In this document: positions 25,928 through 33,919 of the stretch, in pieces
Position numbering within the stretch: the stretch's first letter is position 1
How the letters are laid out: each line of letters opens with the position of its first letter
From: Paenibacillus_E sp040812395
GTDB lineage: Bacteria > Bacillota > Bacilli > Paenibacillales > NBRC-103111
Direction: 5' to 3'
Assembly (NCBI RefSeq): GCF_040812395.1
Contig: NZ_JBFNXH010000002.1
Location: forward strand, 310,001 to 374,000
DNA: 64,000 nt
Translations under genes and position numbers: made by a program
Notes under the pieces: generated by a model
Seen by the model: the letters and a program-made list of their open reading frames with translations, nothing else
What the model was told of the DNA's origin: nothing
Database searches by the model: none

Positions 25928-26137
25928 AGCGACATAATTGAAGCCTTATACCACAAGGCCTCAGAGTCTATAAAGTGCGAACTACAATTACCAAACCAAT
26001 AAAACTAGAAATTTGTTTCAAACATTAACGCCTCAGTCTTACTTTACGCAAGGTGCGAATCCCCCCAGGAATTTTATGTGAGCTTACGATTCGCACCTTA
26101 TCGTCTCGAAGCATTTCGAATGCTATCGGGTTGTCGT
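25928..26137 (-). promoter_or_regulatory. CRISPR leader
   Basis: 210 AT-rich bases abutting the conserved end of the array. It contains a perfect 12-bp inverted repeat, AAGGTGCGAATC (26050-26061) and GATTCGCACCTT (26088-26099). From memory, a GGTGCGAA...TTCGCACC element is common downstream of cas2 in I-C loci, supporting leader identity. Confidence 0.7.
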
Positions 26138-26376
26138 TTATAACATCTCGAGCAATTCAACACCCGTTGGCACATTTTCTTTATCTATGGATGCTTGAAT
26201 ACAAATAATTTGCGCGCAAGACATCTTACCTCTCGCCGCCGAATGATCGTGGTCGAACATCATCTTCAACGTTTCAAAAAACACGCTGAGGTCATTTTCC
26301 GCGAAGCCTGTTTTCTGCGCAAATCTAGCGGGAAATAAACCCTTCGACCCTGTACAGAGCGTAGGGTGACGTCAAC
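26138..26376 (-). pseudogene. decayed cas7 (csd2) fragment, subtype I-C
   Basis: The minus strand read from 26323 to a TAA at 26138 gives FAQKTGFAENDLSVFFETLK, then MMFDHDHSAARGKM, the C-terminal signature of Csd2/Cas7c (typically MFEHDRSAARG). One frame away, just upstream, SPYALYRVEGFIS is the preceding conserved stretch, so there is a frameshift near 26325. The rest of cas7 and all other cas genes are missing. Orientation and position upstream of the leader match the usual cas-leader-array order, but cas4-cas1-cas2 are deleted between. Confidence 0.85.
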
Positions 26377-26383
26377 TTTTGGC

Positions 26384-28441
26384 TCATCCGCCAACCAAAC
26401 AGAGGTCACCGAACAATTGGATGTTTTTGTCGTCGCTAATACCGCTGTTGTACTCGATCCAGCCCCGACGTCCGTCTCCGTCGTTGTCGTTGACCATCAG
26501 GGAGAACTTGATGACGTCCCCCTCCTGCAACCGATCCGGTTGCTTCAAAATCTCCTCCCAAGGAACCGCAATTTCGTACATGGTTTGATTACCTTTCCGG
26601 ACAGCCGCGACTTCCATCGATTTCACGGGTCCCGTTTGGAATCCTTCCGGCGCGATCCAGCGCCATGTCTTTACCGAACCATCGGTCTGCAGCGACACGC
26701 CGAATTCATGCACGCCTGGGATGCCTGACGATTCGGGGAGAGCAAGCGCAAATTGCACGCTGTCGCCTTGCCAGATTTCGCTATCCCGTTTATCAGGTAC
26801 ATGCTGGTCATCGGTCATTTCCAAGGCGATCCGGAAATACCGGTCGTCCCATGCCACATAGCCTTTGCCGCTTATATCGTCAGGCCCTTTCCAATCGGGT
26901 ATGCGAATTTCGTCTTTCTTATCCAGTGGAAAGACGGTTTGGTCGCTCCAATCTGCCAACGAACCGTCGATACGGAACGACTTCGTCGATTTTGCGGAAA
27001 CGAGCACATGGGAAGTCGCCTCATACTTTTGCAAGACGTTTCCGTCCGGATCGGTGACCCTTACCGAGTACGCACCGTCGATAGCCTGGGGAAGCACAAC
27101 CGTTTTCGTCTTGCCCGGATTCAATGATTCGAGGTCAAACGTTTCTTCCCGCGGTTTGCCGCTTGCTTCCTGCCGGATCACCAGTTTGCCCATCATGGTG
27201 GCGGCGGAAACGTTAAGCGCTTCCAAGCGGGTGCCAACTTGTTCCGACGACGCGTCATAGAACGTCGATACGGTCAGTTTCAAAGGCGGTACCACCTCGA
27301 CGTAGAACGAGAAAGATGCCGCATCCGCGGCTTGCGGATCATTCGCCAGTTCCGCCACGACCGGGTAGTACCCTGCCGCTGCATTCGGCACTTGAATCGA
27401 AACGGTCGCGTCGGCGTTCACCTGAAATGCGCCGTCGTCGCCTTGCTTCCATCCTTCAGGCAGCTTCAGTCGGATATGCCCTTGCGCATTTGCGAAAGCG
27501 GGCTGCCGTTTTAACCGAATTTTGGCAATGTCCCCTGCAAACGCCTGAATACCGGTCGTCTCCGGGAGAAATGCTTGTTTGTCCGCGTTCATCGTGTTTC
27601 TCATGAAATGGGTGATCGCCGCCAGCTCGAGATCCCAATATTTTTTGCTTTTGTAGAACCTGTGTCCGGCATCATCGAAGGTCAAGAAATCGTGGTATAC
27701 ATGATGATTCAGCAGTTGTTCCGATAAACCGACGCTGCGTTCGTAAGGCACGGTCTGGTCGAGACGTCCGTGCAGGAAGATGACGGGGGGATAATACTTC
27801 GTTTTCCAGTCAGGAGAAATGATCCCGCCACCGTAAAAGTTCAGGATAGCGAAAATGCTATTGGCGTTCCGCTTATCGCTTCGTTCGTTGGAGAAATTGA
27901 CTGACAGATGGCCGCCTGCAGAGTCTCCTCCAATTGCGATGCGGGAAGCGTCCAACCGATATTCATCCTGATGTGACTCGATCCACTGCAGCACATTCGA
28001 CACATCATCCATCGCGTCGTTCAGCGTTCCAAAAAAATCTAAATCCGGATTGTCTCGCAGGCGGTAATTCGGGGAGATTGCAACGAATCCCCGTTTTGCC
28101 AATTCGGTACAGATTTCAGTCGCTTCCTGTTTGTCGCCGGACTTGTACCCGCCGCCGTGGATAAAGACGACGACTGGCCGTTTTTGCAAATTGTCGCTCT
28201 CGGGTTCATACAGGTCGAGTGACAATTTAGACGGAATTTGGCCAGTGGCCGGCGTGTCGGCATAGATCAAGTTGCGGTGTGCGCTCGTTCTGAACATCGG
28301 TACCAGATAACGCCCGTTACCCCGCTCGATAGGTTGGGATACCGTATTTGCTGTATTGCCGCCGCGATGGTTGACAGCATATGCGGAGAGACTGGTGAGA
28401 GCGAGTATCGTGAAGCCGAACGCGATCCATTTTTTTCTCAT
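26384..28441 (-). CDS. secreted alpha/beta-hydrolase (feruloyl/acetyl-xylan esterase type) with CBM9-like domain
   Basis: 685 residues from ATG 28441 (AAAGGTGAT upstream). Signal-like N-terminus (KKWIAFGFTILALTSLSAYA). Esterase domain: HGGG oxyanion hole (about 95-98), nucleophile GDSAGG (about 174), acid in HGRLDQTVPY and His in DDAGHRFYKS. A beta-sandwich linker follows, then a CBM9-like domain (IDGSLADWSD to YNSGISDDKNIQLFGDL). It should remove acyl groups from plant polysaccharide outside the cell, fitting the nearby mannanase. Its stop lies against the decayed cas7 fragment, so its 3' side is an old junction. Confidence 0.85.
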   Translation of the reverse strand: MRKKWIAFGFTILALTSLSAYAVNHRGGNTANTVSQPIERGNGRYLVPMFRTSAHRNLIYADTPATGQIPSKLSLDLYEPESDNLQKRPVVVFIHGGGYKSGDKQEATEICTELAKRGFVAISPNYRLRDNPDLDFFGTLNDAMDDVSNVLQWIESHQDEYRLDASRIAIGGDSAGGHLSVNFSNERSDKRNANSIFAILNFYGGGIISPDWKTKYYPPVIFLHGRLDQTVPYERSVGLSEQLLNHHVYHDFLTFDDAGHRFYKSKKYWDLELAAITHFMRNTMNADKQAFLPETTGIQAFAGDIAKIRLKRQPAFANAQGHIRLKLPEGWKQGDDGAFQVNADATVSIQVPNAAAGYYPVVAELANDPQAADAASFSFYVEVVPPLKLTVSTFYDASSEQVGTRLEALNVSAATMMGKLVIRQEASGKPREETFDLESLNPGKTKTVVLPQAIDGAYSVRVTDPDGNVLQKYEATSHVLVSAKSTKSFRIDGSLADWSDQTVFPLDKKDEIRIPDWKGPDDISGKGYVAWDDRYFRIALEMTDDQHVPDKRDSEIWQGDSVQFALALPESSGIPGVHEFGVSLQTDGSVKTWRWIAPEGFQTGPVKSMEVAAVRKGNQTMYEIAVPWEEILKQPDRLQEGDVIKFSLMVNDNDGDGRRGWIEYNSGISDDKNIQLFGDLCLVGG

Positions 28442-28877
28442 AGTCATCACCTTTCGATAGTTTCCTGTACTGTTATTTATATTGATAACAAACAACATGG
28501 ATGCGAAAGGGTTATCTGAGAGGCGAAAATAATTGAGCTGGAAATCGGAGGAGGGCTCCGAGCCCGAAGTCTTGATCCCCTACCAGCGTCGAAAAAGAAG
28601 CTGGCCAGAAGCCAGATGGTCGGCGTCTTTCTATGGGACTTCAGAAACTCAAGCTTTGGGGTTAATGCGTCATCTGTTGAAAAGAGCGGTTACGCAGCGA
28701 TTGGAAAGGAATAGAACATAATTTGATGCTCTTCTTCAATTAAGTATAGACTTTAGAAAAAAAATTGTCATCATCGTTGACATAAAATGCTGAGAGAGCA
28801 TATCCGATTAACCGGCCTTCCTTTCGCCAGAGTTAATATGATTTTTTGAAGTTGGTCCCAAAGTGCTTCTTTTCTTA
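28442..28877. other. gene-poor gap with a decayed hairpin
   Basis: No convincing gene. An imperfect inverted repeat, AAAGAAGCTGGCC and GGTCGGCGTCTTT (about 28588-28624), looks like a worn terminator. The open frame at 28533-28721 has no ribosome site and no family resemblance. Confidence 0.4.
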
Positions 28878-28918
28878 TGGAGCCTAGGGGGATCGAACCC
28901 CCGACCGCATTGGCTGGT
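28878..28918 (-). other. tRNA-Ala 3'-end fragment (A)
   Basis: The minus strand carries a T-arm (GGGGGTTCGATCCCCCT) and acceptor 3' strand AGGCTCC plus A, without a 5' half. AGGCTCC would pair with the GGGGCCT acceptor of a tRNA-Ala. The sequence TTATGGAGCCTAG (28875-28887) recurs exactly at 31200-31212, so this looks like an attachment-type remnant. Confidence 0.7.
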
Positions 28919-29017
28919 TTCACTGCCCTATATTTCAAATGTCTATCGCGCCTACTTCTATTGCAATGACATTGCTACTCACGATATTGACGGATTAAAA
29001 TCAGCATGATATTGTTT

Positions 29018-29034
29018 ACTTAACGATCGTTTAG
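29018..29034. promoter_or_regulatory. TetR operator, site 1
   Basis: AACGATCGTT palindrome (29022-29031). In minus-strand reading the extended site is CTAAACGATCGTTAAG, sharing CTAAACGAWCGTT with site 2 at 29724-29739. Confidence 0.6.
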
Positions 29035-29064
29035 TTAAAATCATTAAGAAAGGATGGCGCCCCT

Positions 29065-29706
29065 ATGTCCCCTACCCCCAATAACCAAAGAAAGAGTATG
29101 TCAAATAGGGATTTGCAGGCGGCAAACAGAAGACAGCAGATTTTGGATGTGGCAAAACGTTTGTTTGCTGAAAACGGGTATCATGCCACTTCCATGCGAA
29201 CGATTAATAGGGAGATCGGCGTGACGGAGGCATTGACGTATCATTATTTTCCTGGCGGCAAATTGGAAATTTTGCATACGATCGTTCGAGAAGAGCATGA
29301 GAAGAAAGTGGATGACTATACAGATGTGATCCAAGCATTCAATGACGACGTACCATTCCGTGATGCTTTGCTTTTATTTGCCCATCGAACTTCCGAACGT
29401 TTCACGAAGGACAAGGAGCTTTTACAGATTCTTATTCAAGACCGAAAATTATTAGATCGTGAGCAATTGGCAGCTTTTTCTCAAATGGGTCAGCAACCTA
29501 TGACCGCGATAATTCATTTTCTGGAGAAGCATGCAAGAGAAGGGCATATTCGCGAAATGGATTACAGGCTTGCCGTCAGGCAAATTGTTTATCACATCGG
29601 ATTTACTGCAATAAATCAAATCATCTTTGAGTTCAGCGCCGAGGAGGATTATAACAAACATATTGAAAAAATAGTCGATTTTACGATAGGGCTATGGTCT
29701 AAATAA
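29065..29706 (+). CDS. TetR-family transcriptional regulator
   Basis: 213 residues. HTH: RRQQILDVAKRLFAENGYHATSM and INREIGVTEALTYHYFPGGKLEIL. The C-terminal domain is generic. AAAGGATGG precedes ATG 29065; an internal ATG at 29098 is possible. It is followed on the same strand by the FAD monooxygenase gene, with related operator-like palindromes ahead of both genes. A resistance-type regulator/enzyme pair is the simplest reading. Confidence 0.9.
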   Translation: MSPTPNNQRKSMSNRDLQAANRRQQILDVAKRLFAENGYHATSMRTINREIGVTEALTYHYFPGGKLEILHTIVREEHEKKVDDYTDVIQAFNDDVPFRDALLLFAHRTSERFTKDKELLQILIQDRKLLDREQLAAFSQMGQQPMTAIIHFLEKHAREGHIREMDYRLAVRQIVYHIGFTAINQIIFEFSAEEDYNKHIEKIVDFTIGLWSK

Positions 29707-29723
29707 AAAATTTTTAACAATTC

Positions 29724-29739
29724 ACTAAACGAACGTTCG
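29724..29739. promoter_or_regulatory. TetR operator, site 2
   Basis: CTAAACGAACGTTCGA contains the palindrome CGAACGTTCG (29730-29739). It lies between the TetR and monooxygenase genes and matches site 1. Confidence 0.6.
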
Positions 29740-29842
29740 ATAAATATTTGATGGATAAGGCGTTCACAGTTGATGGGTACGATGGTGCATTTGCTCAATC
29801 ATCAGGTGATCAAAAACGATGCGGTAGGAAGGGTGGAATACA

Positions 29843-31045
29843 ATGAACGAACGGATACTAATCTCTGGAGCGAGCATTGCAGGACAGACTCTGGCATACT
29901 GGTTAGCGCAATACGGGTTCCGACCCACTGTGATCGAACGCGCCCCTCAGTTGCGCAAAGGAGGTAACGGAGTTGACGTACGGGAGCAGGCCATCCAGGT
30001 GGTCGAGCGAATGGGGATCTTGCCGCAAATCCGAGATGCGGCGGCGGACGTCATCGGGATGTCATTCGTAAACGCGGCTAACCAAAGAGTGGCGCGGATC
30101 GACATGCAGGCCATCCAACGCAAGCATGCCAGTGGCGAAGTCGAGATCATGCGCGGTGACCTGGTGGCGTTGCTGCACAAGGTGACGAAGAACGACGTCG
30201 AGTACGTTTTCGGAGACTCAATCCGGACGCTGGAACAGACAGGCGATGGTGTAACGGTCTCCTTTGAACGCGGATCTACCCGCCAGTTCGATCTGGTCAT
30301 CGGTGCCGATGGGATGCATTCGACGGTCCGTCATCTGGTTTTTGGTCCGGAATCACGGTTCATCCAATACAAGCAGCACTATTTTGGGTTCGCGAATGCG
30401 GATCCAGCATTGGGTGAGGACCGTTGGATGACAATGTATAACATGCCGGGCATGATGACAGGGATCTATCGCTCGGGCAACCACTCCGAGGCCAAAGCTT
30501 ACTTCATTTTCCGACGGTCCGAACCGCTGACGTACGACCACCGGGACATTGAGCATCAGAAACGATTGCTGAGCGAAGCGTTTTCGGACGTATCGTCGTG
30601 GCGAGTGCAGGAACTGCTCACTGCGGCACTCGCCGATCCCGACTTCTACTTCGATGCGCTCAGCCAGGTGCGGATGCCATCGTGGTCGTCGGGACGCGTG
30701 GCGCTAGTGGGTGACGCCGCCTACTGTGCTTCTCCGGCGTCAGGCGCCGGGGCAACACTGGCCTTGGTTGGCGCGTACCGACTCGCAGTGGAGATCGCTG
30801 CCTCGGCCAGTAACCACCAGGTCGCATTCAGAAGGTACGAGGAAGGTTGCCGGAAAATGGTCAAACGAATGCAACAGATTGGCCCTAATGTCCGCCTCAT
30901 GGTACCAAAGAGCCGCATCGGCATGTGGGCAAGAAACACTGCAGCCCGGTTGCCATTACTGGAGTCGTTGGCGGGAATAGAACGCATACTGCAACCCAAG
31001 CAGACCGATCCGCTGCCAGTCTACACATGGGAGAGCAGATCTTGA
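29843..31045 (+). CDS. FAD-dependent monooxygenase (aromatic hydroxylase/TetX-like group)
   Basis: 400 residues. FAD motifs: ISGASIAGQTLAYWL (Rossmann), VIGADGMHSTVR (DG motif) and VALVGDAAYCASPASGAGAT (GD motif). The family hydroxylates aromatic substrates and includes antibiotic-inactivating TetX-type enzymes; substrate not predictable. GGAAGGGTGG precedes the ATG. Third-position G/C looks richer than in the neighbours, and the gene lies in a tRNA-fragment-bounded module, both hints of transfer. Confidence 0.9.
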   Translation: MNERILISGASIAGQTLAYWLAQYGFRPTVIERAPQLRKGGNGVDVREQAIQVVERMGILPQIRDAAADVIGMSFVNAANQRVARIDMQAIQRKHASGEVEIMRGDLVALLHKVTKNDVEYVFGDSIRTLEQTGDGVTVSFERGSTRQFDLVIGADGMHSTVRHLVFGPESRFIQYKQHYFGFANADPALGEDRWMTMYNMPGMMTGIYRSGNHSEAKAYFIFRRSEPLTYDHRDIEHQKRLLSEAFSDVSSWRVQELLTAALADPDFYFDALSQVRMPSWSSGRVALVGDAAYCASPASGAGATLALVGAYRLAVEIAASASNHQVAFRRYEEGCRKMVKRMQQIGPNVRLMVPKSRIGMWARNTAARLPLLESLAGIERILQPKQTDPLPVYTWESRS

Positions 31046-31067
31046 GACCGAAATCGGCTCGAAGAAG

Positions 31068-31090
31068 AAAACTGACATCAAGTCGGTTTT
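31068..31090 (+). terminator. weak terminator after the monooxygenase gene
   Basis: AAAACTGAC and GTCGGTTTT pair over ATCAA, ending in TTTT. Confidence 0.5.
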
Positions 31091-31118
31091 AAGGTCAATT
31101 ATGGTGAATCTCAGGGGA

Positions 31119-31167
31119 TGGTGGAGCTAGGGGGATCGAACCCCTGACTCCATCGCTGCCAATCGCT
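31119..31167 (-). other. tRNA-Ala 3'-half fragment (B)
   Basis: The minus strand reads from the anticodon loop TTGGCAGCGATG through the T-arm to CTCCACCA. It closely matches the 3' half of the intact tRNA-Ala(GGC) at 33233-33308, including an encoded CCA, but lacks the 5' half and one acceptor base. Likely an attachment-site copy left by integration at that tRNA. Confidence 0.75.
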
Positions 31168-31199
31168 CATCAAGTGTTACTCTAAGCTCACCTTTTTCT

Positions 31200-31216
31200 T
31201 TATGGAGCCTAGAGGA
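31200..31216 (-). other. tRNA-Ala acceptor fragment (C)
   Basis: TTATGGAGCCTAG repeats the end of fragment A in the same orientation, with similar T-rich sequence before it. Fragments A and C thus form direct repeats around the TetR/monooxygenase module. Confidence 0.6.
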
Positions 31217-31234
31217 TGTCACTAAGTTTGCTAT

Positions 31235-32470
31235 TTACATATTTACATGCGTTCTCTTATATAAAACTGATATCGCGGCTGCAATAAGGATCATACCCAT
31301 AAAAGCGGGGGCGGCATGACCAAGTGATACATAGATTTGACCTCCAATGACTGGCCCAATTATTCTTGCTAAAGCCTGAATAGATTGGCTGCTTCCTTGA
31401 ATCCTTCCTTGCTCACTGGAAGCGACAGACTTGGAGAGCATCCCATTGAATGAAGGCCCAAAGATCGAATCACCAAAACCAAATATAAACATGCCAACGA
31501 TTAAAAGAGGATAGAATGAGAACAAAGCAGACGCTGCAATAAGACTGTAGCCTATAATCTCCGAGGCCATTCCAAGAATTGTGATTTGTTTATCACTAAG
31601 TTTTATTAAAAGCTTTGGCATGATGAAACCTTGTGAAATGATGTCCTGAAAGCCAATAATTGAAAACATAAGTCCGATTAGTCCAGGCTTCCAATTGAAA
31701 GTATCCATTGTAAATTGTGAAAAAACTGCCTGTAAAGACCCGTTGGGTATCCAAAGTAAGAACGCTGAGACAAATAGCCTTTTTAAGTTTTTCATGTTAA
31801 GCACGTTAGCAAGCTGTGTAAATGGATTCAGTCTAACAAAGGTTATCTCATTCAGTCTATTCTTCTTGTCAAGGCTCTCAGGCATAAAAAAGAATCCATA
31901 AACAACATTCAATAAAGTTATAATGGCTCCAAAATACATGGGTACAGTATAACCAAACTTGGCAAATAAACCGCCTAGCGTTGGGCCAATGACGGTGCCT
32001 ACACCTACAGCTGCACTCGCCCATCCAAAGTATTTGGTTCTCTGTTCTGGAGGAATGATGTCTGCAAAATAGGCGAAGATCGTGCCTATGCTCCCGCCTG
32101 TTATACCTTCTATTATACGCCCAGCAAATAATACCCATAGAGCTCCTCCTATGCCAAAAAAGAAGTACCCGATTGCGGAACCCAAAAGGCATACTAAAAG
32201 CAATGGCCGACGGCCATATTTGTCGCTCAAAGCTCCAAGTACGGGGGCCGCAAAAAACACGCAGAGAGCATAAACAGAGGTCAGCAGCGTAACAACGATA
32301 GCTTGTTCTCCTGGATTGCTTGTATAAGACTGCACTAAGAATGGGACGACAGGTGCTAGGATACTGAAGCCTATTCCGCAAAGAAACACAGAGATAAGAC
32401 CGAATAGTAAAGCGTGTTTATCTATGGTTTGTTCTGTGTTCTGTTCATTGTGTGATCTAAATCGGGACAT
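31235..32470 (-). CDS. MFS drug-efflux transporter (TetA-like, 12 TM)
   Basis: 411 residues, about 12 membrane segments. MFS motif A is GALSDKYGRRPLL between helices 2 and 3; helix 5 has the antiporter-like GVGTVIGPTLGGLF. It should exchange protons for a small drug. GAGGAG lies 9-10 bases before the ATG. The MarR gene upstream on the same strand and an inverted repeat over the promoter suggest drug-responsive control. Confidence 0.88.
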   Translation of the reverse strand: MSRFRSHNEQNTEQTIDKHALLFGLISVFLCGIGFSILAPVVPFLVQSYTSNPGEQAIVVTLLTSVYALCVFFAAPVLGALSDKYGRRPLLLVCLLGSAIGYFFFGIGGALWVLFAGRIIEGITGGSIGTIFAYFADIIPPEQRTKYFGWASAAVGVGTVIGPTLGGLFAKFGYTVPMYFGAIITLLNVVYGFFFMPESLDKKNRLNEITFVRLNPFTQLANVLNMKNLKRLFVSAFLLWIPNGSLQAVFSQFTMDTFNWKPGLIGLMFSIIGFQDIISQGFIMPKLLIKLSDKQITILGMASEIIGYSLIAASALFSFYPLLIVGMFIFGFGDSIFGPSFNGMLSKSVASSEQGRIQGSSQSIQALARIIGPVIGGQIYVSLGHAAPAFMGMILIAAAISVLYKRTHVNM

Positions 32471-32508
32471 TTAAAATCTCTCCTCAAAAGCTATCATTTT
32501 GATTCCTT

Positions 32509-32549
32509 GGAAACAAAGTTATCGTATCGCACTATTGTTTCCCTGTCAA
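32509..32549 (-). promoter_or_regulatory. promoter and operator of the MFS gene
   Basis: On the minus strand TTGACA (32549-32544), a 17-base spacer and TACGAT (32526-32521). The inverted repeat GGAAACAA (32509-32516) and TTGTTTCC (32535-32542) overlaps this promoter, a likely MarR site. Confidence 0.65.
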
Positions 32550-32564
32550 CAAAATAACAACAAT

Positions 32565-32599
32565 AAAAAAGCAGCCCGTTCTCAATAGAGCCCGGCTGC
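32565..32599 (-). terminator. terminator of the MarR gene
   Basis: On the minus strand GCAGCCGGGCTC and GAGAACGGGCTGC pair and run into TTTTTT. Confidence 0.75.
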
Positions 32600-32626
32600 C
32601 TGTGGTTTCATTTTCATTATTCAAAT

Positions 32627-33100
32627 TTATTCTGACTTCACATCTATACCCAGTTTCTTTATTTCTGCATCCAAATGCCTACTATACGTGTCCAAGAAGC
32701 CTAGCATACTGTCAAATTGTTCCTCAGTTACCTGCTCAAATACGGCTTTATCCCGCTCTTGAAACTCTTTGTGCAGGTCCTCATGGATTTTATAAATGAC
32801 TTTCCCTTGCTCAGTAAGCCTAAAATAGATTTCTTTCTTGTTATCCGACTTCTGGTAGCTTTCGATAAGGCCTTTTTCTATGAGCTTCTTAGTTATTTTA
32901 CTTATGGCACCGCGAGTCATATAAAAAGATTCCGCAAGTTGTGTCACGTTGGAATCTACATTTTTTTCAATGTATTCGATGCAATGGACTTCAGAAGACT
33001 TATAACCCTTTAGACTGTTTTCCATCTTATCCTTATTGAGCCAAACCATCTTGTTATATAAGTCCCTGAAACCCATTATAACCTGATCTTCTTTGTTCAT
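32627..33100 (-). CDS. MarR-family transcriptional regulator
   Basis: 157 residues starting MNKEDQVIMGFRDLYNKMV. Winged helix: SNVTQLAESFYMTRGAISKITKKLIEKGLI, wing YQKSDNKKEIYFRLTEQGK. GGGAGG 7-8 bases upstream fixes ATG 33100; the open frame beyond it only runs through the tRNA-Ala gene. It probably controls the adjacent MFS pump. Confidence 0.9.
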   Translation of the reverse strand: MNKEDQVIMGFRDLYNKMVWLNKDKMENSLKGYKSSEVHCIEYIEKNVDSNVTQLAESFYMTRGAISKITKKLIEKGLIESYQKSDNKKEIYFRLTEQGKVIYKIHEDLHKEFQERDKAVFEQVTEEQFDSMLGFLDTYSRHLDAEIKKLGIDVKSE

Positions 33101-33196
33101 AACCTGTCCTCCCACCCGCTCTAGCACTAACAAAATTAAATAATTATTTTTAAAATGAAATTGGCCTTGTTCCGCGGTTATCCTATTTATAGGAAA

Positions 33197-33221
33197 CAAA
33201 AAAACGGCATCTCTGCCGTTT
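33197..33221 (-). terminator. terminator downstream of tRNA-Ala
   Basis: On the minus strand AAACGGCA-GAGA-TGCCGTTT followed by TTTTTG. Confidence 0.8.
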
Positions 33222-33232
33222 GTGTTAGGTGT

Positions 33233-33308
33233 TGGTGGAGAATAGGGGGCTCGAACCCCTGACCTCATCGCTGCCAGCGATGCGCTCTCCCAGCTGAGCT
33301 AATTCCCC
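33233..33308 (-). tRNA. tRNA-Ala (anticodon GGC)
   Basis: Full cloverleaf on the minus strand: acceptor GGGGAAT/ATTCTCC, D-stem GCTC/GAGC, anticodon stem CATCG/CGATG with loop CTGGCAG, T-stem AGGGG/CCCCT with TTCGAGC, encoded CCA. 76 bases. It neighbours tRNA-Ala fragments on both sides. Confidence 0.96.
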
Positions 33309-33387
33309 ATATATTTCCAATTAAGGAAATGGATTACATGATGCTGGTATTCAATTCTTACTTCCTCTGGCTGTCTCAATGCTACAT

Positions 33388-33415
33388 GGTGTGCTCCCAG
33401 CTGAGCTAAGGCCCC
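33388..33415 (-). other. tRNA-Ala 5'-half fragment
   Basis: The minus strand starts GGGGCCTTAGCTCAGCTGGG, the acceptor and D-arm of another tRNA-Ala type, then diverges. Its acceptor would pair with the AGGCTCC found in fragments A and C, so these may be separated parts of one tRNA gene. Confidence 0.65.
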
Positions 33416-33437
33416 AAGTATAATGTCGACTTTTCGT

Positions 33438-33466
33438 ATTATACACGAATTGTTCATCGTGATCAA
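33438..33466 (-). promoter_or_regulatory. promoter of the tRNA-Ala region
   Basis: On the minus strand TTGATC (33466-33461), a 17-base spacer and TATAAT (33443-33438), just ahead of the 5'-half fragment. The gap 33467-33615 shows nothing else. Confidence 0.7.
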
Positions 33467-33615
33467 GCCCTGCCCAACAGAAAAATACCGGCGGTCTCAT
33501 ACGACCGATTTCAATTGACGATTCTGTTGCAAGCCGCTACGAAACGTTGTTTCAACTACGCATTCATGCTAACCTAATATAATCATTAGAAGTTCTTGTT
33601 TGGGAGTGACGGGAA

Positions 33616-33903
33616 GTGTCGGACAATGTGTTGTACTGGCTTTATTTGGGGGGAGCTTGCGCTCTGCCATTTCTATTAGGCGTTTGGATGATGAAAAAAA
33701 CGGATCGTTTGGGGCTCTCATTCTGGGTATCGACGGCGTTGAATATCGTGCTGACGCTAGCTGCTGTATGCTGGTGGAAGTCAGTGAGTCCGGCAGGTTT
33801 CCGGATGATGTTCGGAATGGCCTTTTATGGAATAGCTTCAGTCAATGTTATGGTGCTTGAGTTTTTCGCTTTATTTAGTATCCGGAAGAAATTGAATCCA
33901 TAG
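33616..33903 (+). CDS. small membrane protein, 95 residues
   Basis: GTG start, with GGGAGTGACGGGAA upstream. Three hydrophobic stretches (LYWLYLGGACALPFLLGVW, LSFWVSTALNIVLTLAAVCWW, MAFYGIASVNVMVLEFFALF) and a basic C-terminus. I do not recognise the family. It sits 16 bases before the VanZ gene and is probably cotranscribed. Confidence 0.65.
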   Translation: MSDNVLYWLYLGGACALPFLLGVWMMKKTDRLGLSFWVSTALNIVLTLAAVCWWKSVSPAGFRMMFGMAFYGIASVNVMVLEFFALFSIRKKLNP

Positions 33904-33919
33904 GGAGTTTGATTGAGAG

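Noticed and set aside
23868..25937. Open frames across the array repeating FNPRSYTRSD or ISIHAPIQGAT
   Set aside because: They are translations of the CRISPR repeat in different frames, a well-known annotation artefact.
26384..28441. The esterase as an unknown CRISPR-associated effector
   Set aside because: It has a signal peptide, an esterase triad and a carbohydrate-binding module; adjacency to the cas7 relic is better explained by deletion or insertion.
28533..28721. 62-codon frame between the esterase and the tRNA fragment
   Set aside because: No ribosome site, odd composition, and it spans a worn terminator-like hairpin.
33309..33420. A second complete tRNA gene beside tRNA-Ala
   Set aside because: Only the acceptor and D-arm of a tRNA-Ala can be read; the anticodon and T-arms are missing.
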